This document shows, piece by piece, positions 1-7,678 of a stretch of DNA of 64,000 nt (within the stretch, counting starts at the first letter, position 1; each line of letters starts with the position of its first letter). This DNA comes from JAFGOG01 sp034429215 (GTDB lineage Bacteria > Chloroflexota > Anaerolineae > JAAYZQ01). Location: positions 1 to 64,000 of the forward strand of contig DAOUGI010000052.1 in NCBI GenBank assembly GCA_034429215.1. Reading direction: 5' to 3'. The position numbers were made by a program, and so were the translations under genes. The notes beneath the pieces were generated by a model that was not told the origin of the DNA, ran no database searches, and worked only from the letters and a program-made list of their open reading frames with translations.

Positions 1-1086
1 ACGATCACCGGCGGCGACGGGGCCAGCAACCAGACCTATCCCTCGGCGATCGGGCTGGGCAGCGGGGCGGTGGGGCTGTACGATTACGACGGAACCACCT
101 ACACCTGGGGCGCGCTGCGCTGGGAAGGGGCCTACAAGGTCGTCTACTTTTCCTTCGGATTCGAGGGGATCAGCGCGGCGGCCACGCGGGCCACGGTGAT
201 GGGCAGCGTGCTGACCTGGCTGGAGGGCGGCGTCACGCCGCCGACCCCAACGCCCACCCCCACCAACACCCCGACCCCGGGTCCCACGCCGACCGACACG
301 CCGGTGCCGTCTGACGACGTGGTCTGGCTGTCGCTGTCGGCCAACGCCACGCTGGGGACGCTGGGCACGGTCAACGACGAGGATATCGTGGCGTTGGACA
401 CGGCCACCGGGATCTATACGATGATCTTTGACGGCTCGGACGTGGGGATCACCACCGACGTCGACGCCTTTGACGTGCTGGACAACGGCCACATCCTGAT
501 GTCGTTCGACGCCTCTACCGCGGTGGCGGGCATCGGCACGCTGTACGACCCCGACATCGTCGAGTTCACCCCGACGTCGCTGGGGTCGACCACGGCCGGC
601 ACCTTCACCTGGAAGTTCGACGGCTCGGACGTGGGACTGAGCAACACCTACGAGGATATCGACGCGCTCTACTTCCTGGCCGACGGGACGCTGCTGGTGT
701 CGACGCGCGACACCTTTAGCGTCACCGGCGCCTCAGGGGCCGACGAGGACCTGATCCGCTTTACCGCCACGACATGGGGCTCAACCACGGCCGGGACGTG
801 GAGCTGGTACTTTGACGGCTCTGACGTAGGGCTGTCGACCTCCTCCTACGAGGATGTGGACGGCATCTGGGTCGACCAGTCGGCCTCGCCCTATCCAGAC
901 ATCTACCTGTGCACGCTGGGCGCCTTCTCAGTGACGGGAATATCGGGGGCCAACGAGGACATCTTTGTGTTCCATCCCACGGCGCTCGGCTCGACGACCA
1001 GCGGGACGTTCGCGACGAGCCTGTTCTTCGACGGCAGCCTGTTCGGGCTGTCGTCGTACGATATCGACGGGTTTGACGTGCGGTAA
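1..1086 (+). CDS. Secreted multi-repeat protein, C-terminal part (5' end outside window)
   Basis: The frame is open from base 1, so the true start lies upstream; about 361 residues are visible. The first ~78 residues include a 'VVYFSFGFEGI' stretch that resembles the end of a large secreted domain. A Thr/Pro-rich linker (about residues 79-103) follows. The remaining ~255 residues are imperfect ~75-residue repeats, each with an acidic 'DEDI/YDPDI' segment, 'LGSTTAGT' and 'FDGSDVGL' followed by 'YEDIDG' or a variant. The regular Asp/Gly-rich repeats suggest an extracellular beta-structure that may bind calcium; that is inference. No catalytic motif is visible in this part. A strong bidirectional terminator follows 23 bp after the stop. 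The function of the full protein cannot be determined from this window. Confidence 0.8.
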   Translation, partial: TITGGDGASNQTYPSAIGLGSGAVGLYDYDGTTYTWGALRWEGAYKVVYFSFGFEGISAAATRATVMGSVLTWLEGGVTPPTPTPTPTNTPTPGPTPTDTPVPSDDVVWLSLSANATLGTLGTVNDEDIVALDTATGIYTMIFDGSDVGITTDVDAFDVLDNGHILMSFDASTAVAGIGTLYDPDIVEFTPTSLGSTTAGTFTWKFDGSDVGLSNTYEDIDALYFLADGTLLVSTRDTFSVTGASGADEDLIRFTATTWGSTTAGTWSWYFDGSDVGLSTSSYEDVDGIWVDQSASPYPDIYLCTLGAFSVTGISGANEDIFVFHPTALGSTTSGTFATSLFFDGSLFGLSSYDIDGFDVR

Positions 1087-1108
1087 TGGGGTTCTTCTGA
1101 TAACAAAA

Positions 1109-1150
1109 GACCTGACGGGTTTGGGGACACCCGTCAGGTCCTTTTTCTTT
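1109..1150. terminator. Bidirectional intrinsic terminator between convergent genes
   Basis: A perfect 12-bp inverted repeat (arms 1109-1120 and 1129-1140) with an 8-nt loop is followed on the plus strand by CTTTTTCTTTT. On the minus strand it is followed by a TTTTG run from the A-tract at 1105-1108. It sits between the converging gene ending at 1086 and proS ending at 1158, so it can serve both. Confidence 0.9.
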
Positions 1151-1157
1151 TAGCGCG

Positions 1158-2600
1158 CTAGTAAGCTCGCGCCCAGTAGGCCCACTCCTGGGCCGGCTGG
1201 CCGCACACCACACACTTGCCCGGCCCGCCGTCGCCCTGATCCAGCGGAATGTTGCGGTTGCTGGCCTTGGTCTCCTCCTTGATCTTGGCCTCGCAGGCCT
1301 CGTCACCGCACCAGTAGGCCTTGGCCCAGCCGTCGGCCACGATCTCCTTCAGCTCGTCGTAGGTCCGCGCCTCGTGGGTGTTGGCCTCCATGAAAGCGGC
1401 CGCGTGGGCCAGCATCCCGGCCTGGATGGTGTCCAACAGCTCGCCCACCGTGTCGGCCAGTCCGGCCATACTCGCCGGCGCCTTGCCCGCCTTGCCCGCC
1501 ATGTCGCGCCGGGCAAGCACCACGCTCTGCTGGGCCACGTCCCGCGGGCCGATCTCGATCCGCAGCGGCACGCCGCGCAGCTCCCACTCGTTAAACTTCC
1601 AGCCGGGCTTGAACTCTTCGCGGGCATCGACCTTTACCCGGAAGCGGCCTGCCAGCTCGGCTCGGACCCGTTCCACCGCCTCCAGGACCTCTCCCTTTTG
1701 GCTTTCCTCCCGCCAAATCGGGACGATCACCACCTGGTAGGGCGCCAGCTTGGGCGGCAGCTTGAGCCCCTGCTCGTCGCCGTGAACCATGATGATCGCG
1801 CCGATCATCCGCGTGCTGAGCCCCCAGCTCGTCGTCCAGCAGTGCTGCAGCTCGTTATTCCGGTCCAGGTAGCGGATCTCGAACGCCTTGGCAAAGTTCT
1901 GCCCAAAAAAGTGGCTGGTCCCGGCCTGCAGCGCCCACTTGTTGCCCATCATCGCCTCGATGCTGTAGCTGGCGACGGCTCCCGCAAACTTTTCCGTCCG
2001 GCTCTTGCGGCCCTGGACCACCGCAATGGCCGCGTCGTTGATCGCAAAGTCGGCATACACCCCCAGCATGCGCTGCGTCTCCTCCTGTGCCTCTTCGGAC
2101 GTGGCATGGGCGGTGTGTCCTTCCTGCCAATAGAACTCGGACGTCCGCAGGAACAGCCGGGTGCGCATCTCCCATCGCACCACACTGCCCCACTGGTTGA
2201 TCAGGATCGGCAAGTCGCGATAGGAGCGCACCCACTTGGCGTACATGTGGCCGATCACCGTCTCGGACGTAGGCCGCACCACCAGCGGTTCCTCCAGCTC
2301 CTTCCCCCCGCCGATCGTCACCACCGCCAGCTCCGGCTTAAAGCCTTCCACATGCTCTTTCTCTTTTTGCAGGAACGACATCGGGATCAACAGCGGGAAC
2401 AGCGCATTCTGGTGACCGGTCTCCTTGAACCGGCGGTCGAGGCCCTGCTGGCAGTTCTCCCACAGCGCCGTCCCATAGGGCAGAACCACCATGCAGCCCC
2501 GCACCGGGGCATAGTCGGCCAGCTCGGCGCGAACGACCACCTCGTTGTACCACGCCGAATAGTCCGTGCTCGGCGATGTTAGCTTTTTCTCTTCAGTCAT
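1158..2600 (-). CDS. proS: Prolyl-tRNA synthetase, archaeal/eukaryote-like type (ProS type 3)
   Basis: Charges tRNA-Pro with proline (EC 6.1.1.15) in the cytoplasm. At 480 residues it has the length of the short archaeal/eukaryote-like class without the editing insertion of the ~570-residue bacterial type. Class II motif 2 is visible in 'QWGSVVRWEMRTRLFLRTSEF', the 'QEGHTAHAT' loop follows, and motif 3 is in 'GLSTRMIGAIIMVHGDEQG'. The C-terminal extension has Cys pairs (CGDEAC and CVVCG), as in the zinc-binding tail of this class, and it ends with Tyr. The ATG has a good Shine-Dalgarno (GGAGGG). It is the last gene of a three-gene minus-strand operon, 12 nt after the ParB-fold gene. The leader in front of the operon (4196-4391) may therefore control it. 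Confidence 0.97.
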   Translation of the reverse strand: MTEEKKLTSPSTDYSAWYNEVVVRAELADYAPVRGCMVVLPYGTALWENCQQGLDRRFKETGHQNALFPLLIPMSFLQKEKEHVEGFKPELAVVTIGGGKELEEPLVVRPTSETVIGHMYAKWVRSYRDLPILINQWGSVVRWEMRTRLFLRTSEFYWQEGHTAHATSEEAQEETQRMLGVYADFAINDAAIAVVQGRKSRTEKFAGAVASYSIEAMMGNKWALQAGTSHFFGQNFAKAFEIRYLDRNNELQHCWTTSWGLSTRMIGAIIMVHGDEQGLKLPPKLAPYQVVIVPIWREESQKGEVLEAVERVRAELAGRFRVKVDAREEFKPGWKFNEWELRGVPLRIEIGPRDVAQQSVVLARRDMAGKAGKAPASMAGLADTVGELLDTIQAGMLAHAAAFMEANTHEARTYDELKEIVADGWAKAYWCGDEACEAKIKEETKASNRNIPLDQGDGGPGKCVVCGQPAQEWAYWARAY

Positions 2601-2612
2601 CTTTCCCTCCTA

Positions 2613-3533
2613 TCATTGACCTGTCGGCTCTTTACTATCGGCTATGGCTTTCTTTACCCCGGCCTCCAGCTCTTTTCTGCCCGGCCCGTGGCCGAATTCT
2701 GCGCTGAAATCGGCCGCCGCCTCTTCCCACGGCACCTCGTACCCCGTCTCCTCGCTCAGATAATACTGGTGCTCGATCAACCACAAGTACAGGTCGGCCT
2801 CCGTGCGGCCTGGGAACTGCTCCAGGATCTCCGCCTCGCAGATGATCGCAACCAGCGGACAATAGACCTCGTCGTACCAGCGCGCCACCGCCTCGTCGTC
2901 GTGCACCTCGCGGCTCTCGCGCTGGCTCACAAAGTAGCGGTGCACGGCGATGTGCTCCTCCAGCTTGCGGTACTGGCCCGGCACCGTGAACTCGACCTGC
3001 TGTTCCGACCGCAGCCGGTCCAGGCCCGTCTCCAGTAAAAAGGCCGCATATTCCCCTTTCAGGTCCAGGTCGGTCTCGACGGTGTCGGCCGGCAGCGGCA
3101 CCGGCGTCTCGAACTCGGTGACGTACGCCTCGATGTCGGGCGCTCCCAGCTCTTTCAACACCGACACGCGGTGGTGCCCGTCGCGCACAAAGTAAGCGTC
3201 GCCGATCTGGTATACCTCAATCGGCGGCAGGCCCGCACCCTGCGCCGCCTGTGCCTGGTACACCGCCCGCCACCGATCGCGGATATGCTCCTGGGCCGGC
3301 AGAAAAGCCCGGTCAAAGTCCTGGTAGCGCCCCACGCTGCCTACGATCTTGTCGATCGGGATAGTCTGCAGCCCGGCATAGTGCTGCCCTCGGATCCTGA
3401 GCTTGTCGCGGACCGTGTCGAACGACAGCAAGCTAGCGCGCAGAGCCTGTTTTCCTTTGAAAAAGCTCAGCACCCCTTGCCACAAAGCTCGCCGGCGAGC
3501 GCGGCTAAACGCCTCGTTGGCCTGGAACCTCAT
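2613..3533 (-). CDS. ParB/sulfiredoxin-fold domain protein of unknown function
   Basis: 306 residues from the ATG at 3533, chosen because this ATG overlaps the stop of the upstream phosphoesterase as ATGA, a translational-coupling arrangement. A longer reading to 3731 would run far into that gene. The N-terminal half contains 'GRYQDFDRAFLP' and 'YFVRDGHHRVSVLKELG', typical of the ParB/Srx nuclease-like fold (R-D-G-x-H-R). The C-terminal half is acidic and mostly helical ('HRYFVSQRE', 'LYLWLIEHQYYLSEE') and resembles the unnamed region that follows this fold in actinobacterial and chloroflexal hypothetical proteins. It is co-transcribed with a phosphoesterase and proS. Substrate and role are unknown; no DNA-binding HTH is visible. 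Confidence 0.85.
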   Translation of the reverse strand: MRFQANEAFSRARRRALWQGVLSFFKGKQALRASLLSFDTVRDKLRIRGQHYAGLQTIPIDKIVGSVGRYQDFDRAFLPAQEHIRDRWRAVYQAQAAQGAGLPPIEVYQIGDAYFVRDGHHRVSVLKELGAPDIEAYVTEFETPVPLPADTVETDLDLKGEYAAFLLETGLDRLRSEQQVEFTVPGQYRKLEEHIAVHRYFVSQRESREVHDDEAVARWYDEVYCPLVAIICEAEILEQFPGRTEADLYLWLIEHQYYLSEETGYEVPWEEAAADFSAEFGHGPGRKELEAGVKKAIADSKEPTGQ

Positions 3534-4195
3534 GCCAGAGTCGTACATAGCCGCCCTGTTCCTTCCTCCAGGCTCAGCATCCGGTAGCCATACGCATTGA
3601 TCACCAGTGTATTCCGGTACATCGTTTCCCGTACCTGGGTCGGTTTGTACACATGGATGTGGCCGTGGATCAGGTACTGCGGTCGGAAAATGCGCATCAG
3701 CGTCAAAAAAGCCCGAAACCCCTGGTGGCACAGATCCGTCTGGTCATGGATGCTGTACGGCGGCGCGTGGGTGATCAGAATGTCCAGGTACCGCCCGTAG
3801 CGCACCTTGTTGAGCACCAGCCACGGCGCCAACTGCCACATCTTGAGCGCCATTTCCCGATCGGTGTACTGGAAGTAGGGATTGTCGTTGTAGCGCATCG
3901 AGCCCTGGAGCCCGGCGATCAGCAGCCCTCGGTAGCGGACCGCCCGCCCATCCAGATCTTCGCCCCCTTTCGGATACTCCCACTTGTCCCGAGCCTCGTA
4001 CACACCCTTGATCTCTTGCGGATGGTTGCCGACGACGTAGAACAGCGGTCCGCCCAGCATCGTCACCACAAACTCCAGGTAATGCTGAGGCAGATCGCCG
4101 CAGCTCAGCACCAGGTCCACCTCGCCCAAGGTCCGGCGGATGGCAGTGCTGTACAACACCTCGTCGACTCGATCGCTAATCGCCAGAATCTTCAT
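3530..4195 (-). CDS. Calcineurin-like metallophosphoesterase
   Basis: 221 residues with the metal-binding blocks of the calcineurin-like phosphoesterase family in order: 'ILAISDRVDEVL' (first Asp; the usual second-position His is replaced), 'VLSCGDLP', 'YVVGNHPQ', 'ILITHAPP' and 'LIHGHIHVYKP'. These ligate a two-metal centre that hydrolyses phosphoesters; the substrate cannot be told. There is no signal peptide, so it is cytoplasmic. It is the first gene of the operon with the ParB-fold protein (ATGA overlap) and proS. It lies directly behind a structured leader with a terminator hairpin that ends about 15 nt before the ATG. Confidence 0.92.
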   Translation of the reverse strand: MKILAISDRVDEVLYSTAIRRTLGEVDLVLSCGDLPQHYLEFVVTMLGGPLFYVVGNHPQEIKGVYEARDKWEYPKGGEDLDGRAVRYRGLLIAGLQGSMRYNDNPYFQYTDREMALKMWQLAPWLVLNKVRYGRYLDILITHAPPYSIHDQTDLCHQGFRAFLTLMRIFRPQYLIHGHIHVYKPTQVRETMYRNTLVINAYGYRMLSLEEGTGRLCTTLA

Positions 4196-4391
4196 CTGTC
4201 AGACACAATAAAAGGCCAGCTCTCAAACCGATCTGGAGAGCTGGCCCATTGACTGCCAAGCGACAAGCGCAAGCTATCCAGAACCGCCCTCTGGCGGCAT
4301 GCTAGGGCTACCAGGGATACCACCCGGCGAACGGCGGATAGCAGATTGCGCGCTCAAATCAACTTCACACCCATCTCGAATTAGTTGTCGC
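4196..4391 (-). promoter_or_regulatory. Structured 5' leader with terminator: candidate cis-regulatory RNA
   Basis: Read on the minus strand, the transcript predicted from the 4392-4420 promoter starts at about 4385. Its first bases form a helix with 4260-4266 (GCGACAA with TTGTCGC). A second helix, GCTATCC with GGATAGC extended by GCGCAA with TTGCGC around a 3-nt bulge, pairs 4336-4351 with 4267-4279, directly abutting the first. Inside lie GC-rich hairpins, including CCGCC-AGA-GGGCGG and a GGGTGGTATCCC segment. An intrinsic terminator follows and then the ATG. This layout fits a riboswitch or attenuator. No known class is confidently recognised. Confidence 0.6.
4210..4246 (-). terminator. 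Leader terminator upstream of the phosphoesterase/proS operon
   Basis: A perfect 11-bp stem (arms 4236-4246 and 4214-4224, 11-nt loop) is followed on the minus strand by TTTTATTG. It lies just before the ATG at 4195 and downstream of a consensus-like promoter on the same strand, which is the geometry of attenuation and not of gene-end termination. Confidence 0.75.
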
Positions 4392-4420
4392 ACTATACCA
4401 CAAATCCCGTTTTTTGTAAA
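4392..4420 (-). promoter_or_regulatory. Sigma-70-type promoter for the phosphoesterase-ParB-proS operon
   Basis: On the minus strand, TTTACA (4415-4420), a 17-nt spacer, then TATAGT (4392-4397) preceded by TGG, an extended -10. The predicted start near 4385 leaves a ~190-nt leader. Confidence 0.75.
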
Positions 4421-4449
4421 GTTGGCATCTTGTTCCCTGAAGTTAGACG

Positions 4450-5499
4450 TTATCTCATCGGCCAGAAATCACCGGCCACGACCCGCAGCACTGTATCCAC
4501 GATCAACCCCAGGATAAACAGCCCGCCGAACATCCGGTTGTGATAAAACGCAAAACCCGAAAACCAGGTCGGCCAGGCCGGATACCCTTCCGGCGGCTTC
4601 TCTGGGCGCGGTTTGCTGAGTACCTTCAGCACCATCACCAGCCGCTTCCCGGCCAGGAACACCACCAGCATCACCGGCGTGAAATAGCGTGGCACCAAGA
4701 TCAGATAGACGATCACGGCATAGATGAGCACCAATGCAGCCATGTTGATATAGCGCGCCGCCTTCTCACCCACCCTGACCGGCATGGTGCCCACCCCCCG
4801 CTGCTTGTCGTCAGCCAGCTTGTCGATGTGCTTCCCGACGTTGATGCTGGCCACGCTCAGTCCAAAGGGAACCCCTGCCAGGGCCACGTTCCACACATTT
4901 CCGGTCCAGCCGTGGGCGAGGACGATGTACACCCCGGCGATCAGGATCGGCCCCCAGATCAACAAGATCGCCAGCTCCCCCAGTCCCAGGTACTTGAGCG
5001 GCCAGGTGTAGAACAGCAGCACCACTGCTCCAAAGGCAAACAGGCCAATAACCGCCGGGGCAAACCCGGTGTAAACCAGCGCAAACACCCCTGCCAGGAC
5101 CGCCAGAGTGCCGCTGACCACAAACCAGCGTATCTGCTGGCGGTTCGTCCAGAACCCCTGCACCAGCGGATGGACTCCGTACTGCGTCCGGAAATAGTTG
5201 TCGCTGTCTACCCCGCGGTTGTAATCGGTATAGTCGTTCAGCAGGTTATTCGTCCCATGGGCGATGAACAGCCCCAGCGTTACCACCAGCCACGGCAGCC
5301 ACGCAAAATAGCCGTCGCGCCACGCCAGCAGCCCGCCGATGATGCACGCATAGATCGTCACCGTCGTCACCGCCGACCGGGTGGCGATCAGCCACTTGGA
5401 CACGACGTCGAGCCGGTCCCAGTCTTTCTTGTCATCCATCTTGACCAGGGTCCATAGGGCCGTCCGCCACATGGCCGGGCCTGTTTTCTTGTCGCTCAC
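4450..5499 (-). CDS. UbiA-family prenyltransferase (MenA-like)
   Basis: An integral membrane prenyltransferase of about 349 residues with 8-9 hydrophobic segments. The first Asp-rich motif is 'NDYTDYNRGVDSD' (NDxxDxxxxxxD) and the second is 'NVGKHIDKLADDKQRG'. These bind the Mg-diphosphate of the polyprenyl donor in the UbiA superfamily. MenA (DHNA polyprenyltransferase, menaquinone synthesis) is the most likely subfamily, but UbiA, chlorophyll-type and heme-type members cannot be excluded without alignment. The GTG at 5499 is preferred because GGGAGG lies 5 nt upstream; a TTG at 5502 would be too close. A consensus promoter at 5550-5578 serves it, divergent from the 5666 gene. Confidence 0.88.
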   Translation of the reverse strand: MSDKKTGPAMWRTALWTLVKMDDKKDWDRLDVVSKWLIATRSAVTTVTIYACIIGGLLAWRDGYFAWLPWLVVTLGLFIAHGTNNLLNDYTDYNRGVDSDNYFRTQYGVHPLVQGFWTNRQQIRWFVVSGTLAVLAGVFALVYTGFAPAVIGLFAFGAVVLLFYTWPLKYLGLGELAILLIWGPILIAGVYIVLAHGWTGNVWNVALAGVPFGLSVASINVGKHIDKLADDKQRGVGTMPVRVGEKAARYINMAALVLIYAVIVYLILVPRYFTPVMLVVFLAGKRLVMVLKVLSKPRPEKPPEGYPAWPTWFSGFAFYHNRMFGGLFILGLIVDTVLRVVAGDFWPMR

Positions 5500-5549
5500 C
5501 AAGTCCTCCCAATACTGTCGTTCGATCGTCTGTGAACGTTATGTGGGGG

Positions 5550-5578
5550 ATTATAGGGCGAATAGCGCCGTTTGTCAA
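5550..5578 (-). promoter_or_regulatory. Consensus sigma-70 promoter for the UbiA-family gene
   Basis: On the minus strand, TTGACA (5573-5578), an exact 17-nt spacer and TATAAT (5550-5555); both hexamers are perfect. It lies 50 nt upstream of the GTG start. Confidence 0.9.
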
Positions 5579-5603
5579 TTCCCAACGCAGTTCCACAACC
5601 CTG

Positions 5604-5632
5604 TTGACACGCCTGGACGGCTGTGCTATACT
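5604..5632 (+). promoter_or_regulatory. Sigma-70 promoter for the membrane protein at 5666
   Basis: TTGACA (5604-5609), a 17-nt spacer and TATACT (5627-5632), back to back with the minus-strand promoter at 5550-5578. Confidence 0.88.
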
Positions 5633-5665
5633 CTATGGGCGCGATAATTCCAGGGTGGAGCGCCG

Positions 5666-6340
5666 TTGAGCTGGAGAGGGATCGTCCTGCAGATTGCCTA
5701 CCGCCTGCGCCGCCATTTCTGGGGCGCCTGGTCGATGGGCCGCTGGCTGGGAGCGCTGCTTCTCCTGGCTGTCGCCGGCGTGCTGCTCGGATCCAGGATG
5801 GAAAACTGGCCACTGACCGCAGCCTTGGGCATTCTGTTCCTGGCCTATACTGCTACCGTGATTTGGGCCAGGCAGCGGCGATACATCCTCTTCAGGCCAG
5901 AGACACTCCTGGGCGATCTACCACCGCCCGCCGGCCTCGACATGGCCGGCCTGATCCCGGTCCGGGCCAGCGGTTGGTTCACCGTTGAGGGCAAGCGTCA
6001 ATATTTCGTTGACCTCGACGCCGGCTATCAGACCGTGCCGTCGCGGGATCATATCGTCCTGGCCCGCGTCTACCCGTCGCGCTTCCTCCTGCTGGGTCGC
6101 TGGCGGGAACAGGAGATAGGCTGGTGGTACATCTTTTTCGAGCCGGCTGCGGTCCGGCAGATGCAGACAGGGCACTTGGATTTCGGCGCCCGGCCACGCC
6201 TGACGATCCAACTGACCTATGGGCCGGACGTCAAGACTATTGAGACAATCTACCTGACCTTTGACAATTTGACAGCACTCAAACAGGTGTGGGCCGACCT
6301 CGCCGTCGACACACCTTGCGGCCGTGGCGGCGACTTGTGA
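5666..6340 (+). CDS. Two-TM membrane protein with cytoplasmic beta-rich domain, unknown function
   Basis: 224 residues starting at a TTG with GGTGGAG a few bases upstream and a strong promoter 34 nt upstream. Two adjacent hydrophobic segments (about residues 26-42 and 49-66) form a hairpin in the membrane. The remaining ~150 residues are soluble, rich in beta-strand patterns and end with an amphipathic helix ('NLTALKQVWADL'). A beta-rich domain closed by one C-terminal helix is reminiscent of bacterial PH-like domains, but no defining motif is visible. It is monocistronic as far as can be seen. I do not recognise the family. Confidence 0.75.
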   Translation: MSWRGIVLQIAYRLRRHFWGAWSMGRWLGALLLLAVAGVLLGSRMENWPLTAALGILFLAYTATVIWARQRRYILFRPETLLGDLPPPAGLDMAGLIPVRASGWFTVEGKRQYFVDLDAGYQTVPSRDHIVLARVYPSRFLLLGRWREQEIGWWYIFFEPAAVRQMQTGHLDFGARPRLTIQLTYGPDVKTIETIYLTFDNLTALKQVWADLAVDTPCGRGGDL

Positions 6341-6394
6341 GTCTATGGTCAAGCAGTGACCCATCCGTGTCATGTTCCGATCTACAGAACAATT

Positions 6395-6422
6395 CTGCCC
6401 GTAGGCAGGTTTACAGTATAGT
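6395..6422 (+). promoter_or_regulatory. Possible promoter and small inverted repeat before the 6458 operon
   Basis: TATAGT at 6417-6422 could be a -10. A CTGCC-CGTA-GGCAG inverted repeat (6395-6408) occupies the -35 position, so the promoter would be weak or activator-dependent. The gene itself has an excellent ribosome site (GAGGAGG) just before 6458. Confidence 0.35.
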
Positions 6423-6457
6423 AGTTCAATACAGGGCTAAATGCATGAGGAGGTAAA

Positions 6458-7672
6458 ATGTCCGAAAGAAAAGTCGAGCGAAGCACCCTCATCGACACCA
6501 CACCGGAGATGGCCTTCGAGGCCGTTACCAAAGCCAGCGAGCTGCGCGAGTGGATGTGCGAGTACGCCTGGACCGTAATCCAGCTCCAGGGCATCTACCA
6601 CGCACGCTGGGAAGGTGGCTATCAAGCCAACGGCCGCTTCATCGAGCTGGATCCACCCCGACGCGCCGCCATCACCTGGCAGGGTACCGGCGAGCCAGGC
6701 GAGACCATCGTCACCTTTACCGTCGAGCCCGAGCCCGGCGGCACGCGCGTCACCATCGTCCACGCCGGTTTCGGCCCCGGCCCCGAGTGGGACGCCCACG
6801 TAACCGCTTCAGAAAAGGGCTGGGACGTCGGTCTGGACAACCTCAAATCAACCCTGGAGACCGGCATCGATCTGCGCATTGCCCGCCGGCCGTTCATGGG
6901 CATTTTGTTCGACGGCCTCAATGCCGACCGGGCAGCCAAGGAGGGCATCGCCGTCAACGAGGGCGTCTACATCAACGACACGATCGAAGGCAGCGGCGCT
7001 CGCGCCGCCGGCCTGGTCAATGGTGACGTAATCGTCTCCCTCGACGGCGTCGCGACACCCGGCTACCACGAGCTCGGACCGATATTGGGCAGCCACCAGG
7101 CCGGTGACACTATCGAAGCGGTCGTGGTCCACGGCCAAGAGCGCCGCACCATCTTCCTTACCCTGGGCCGGCGGCCTGTTGAAGAGGTGCCCGCCACCGC
7201 CGACGACCTGGCCAACCGCGTCGCCGACTTGTACGCCGAGACCGACGCCGCGCTCAAGTCCGCCGTCGCAGGGCTGACCGACCAGGAAGCCGGCCGGTCG
7301 CCATCCAAGGGTGAGTGGTCGGTCAAGGAGGTGTTGGCGCACCTATCGATCACCGAGCGGGATCAACAATGTTTCGGCTTCTGCGTCGCCGTGGATGGTT
7401 TTGTAGACACCGGACCGGGCGACGCCGCCGCCCTGTCGGCTCGCCTGGCCGCCGCCCTGGAGGCCACCCCTACCCTCGACGGCATGGTGTCCCGTTTCCT
7501 GGCCGACGAGGCCGAGACGGTGGCCCTGATACGCCGGCTGCCCGCCACGACGGTCGCTCACAAGGCTCGCTTCCACCGCTTTGGCCAGTACACGGTTGGG
7601 TTGCCCGCCCACACCAGAGAGCACATCGAGCAGATCAAGGCCGCCATCCAGGCCGTCCGCGCCGGGCAGTAG
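6458..7672 (+). CDS. SRPBCC-PDZ-DinB three-domain fusion protein
   Basis: 404 residues in three recognisable parts. Residues ~5-135 are an SRPBCC/AHSA1-type ligand-binding fold ('TTPEMAFEAVTKASELREWM' opening, 'PGGTRVTIVHAGFG', then 'GWDVGLDNLKSTLETG'). Residues ~145-230 are a PDZ domain ('GVYINDTIEGSGARAAGL', 'GDVIVSLDG'). Residues ~245-400 are a DinB-like four-helix bundle ('EWSVKEVLAHLSITERD'; C-terminal 'PAHTREHIEQI') that keeps His residues at the usual metal-ligand places. No signal peptide is seen, so it is probably cytoplasmic. Its partners are unknown. It is the first gene of an operon with a GH31 glucosidase, a histidine kinase and a response regulator. The three domains are common singly; together they are unusual. 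Confidence 0.9.
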   Translation: MSERKVERSTLIDTTPEMAFEAVTKASELREWMCEYAWTVIQLQGIYHARWEGGYQANGRFIELDPPRRAAITWQGTGEPGETIVTFTVEPEPGGTRVTIVHAGFGPGPEWDAHVTASEKGWDVGLDNLKSTLETGIDLRIARRPFMGILFDGLNADRAAKEGIAVNEGVYINDTIEGSGARAAGLVNGDVIVSLDGVATPGYHELGPILGSHQAGDTIEAVVVHGQERRTIFLTLGRRPVEEVPATADDLANRVADLYAETDAALKSAVAGLTDQEAGRSPSKGEWSVKEVLAHLSITERDQQCFGFCVAVDGFVDTGPGDAAALSARLAAALEATPTLDGMVSRFLADEAETVALIRRLPATTVAHKARFHRFGQYTVGLPAHTREHIEQIKAAIQAVRAGQ

Positions 7673-7678
7673 AGGCGA

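Noticed and set aside
1374..2582. 402-residue plus-strand reading opposite proS
   Set aside because: It is the antisense of a highly conserved synthetase; composition is His/Arg/Leu-rich low complexity with no domain or ribosome site.
2613..3731. Longer version of the ParB-fold protein starting at 3731
   Set aside because: The extra 66 residues lie inside the phosphoesterase gene, are Pro-rich shadow sequence, and the ATGA overlap at 3533 gives a far better start.
4214..4391. T-box riboswitch for proline in the proS operon leader
   Set aside because: A GGGTGGTATCC segment resembles the T-box sequence, but it is central and far from the terminator, and only ~65 nt precede it, too short for a specifier stem I. 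The leader is reported as an unclassified structured RNA.
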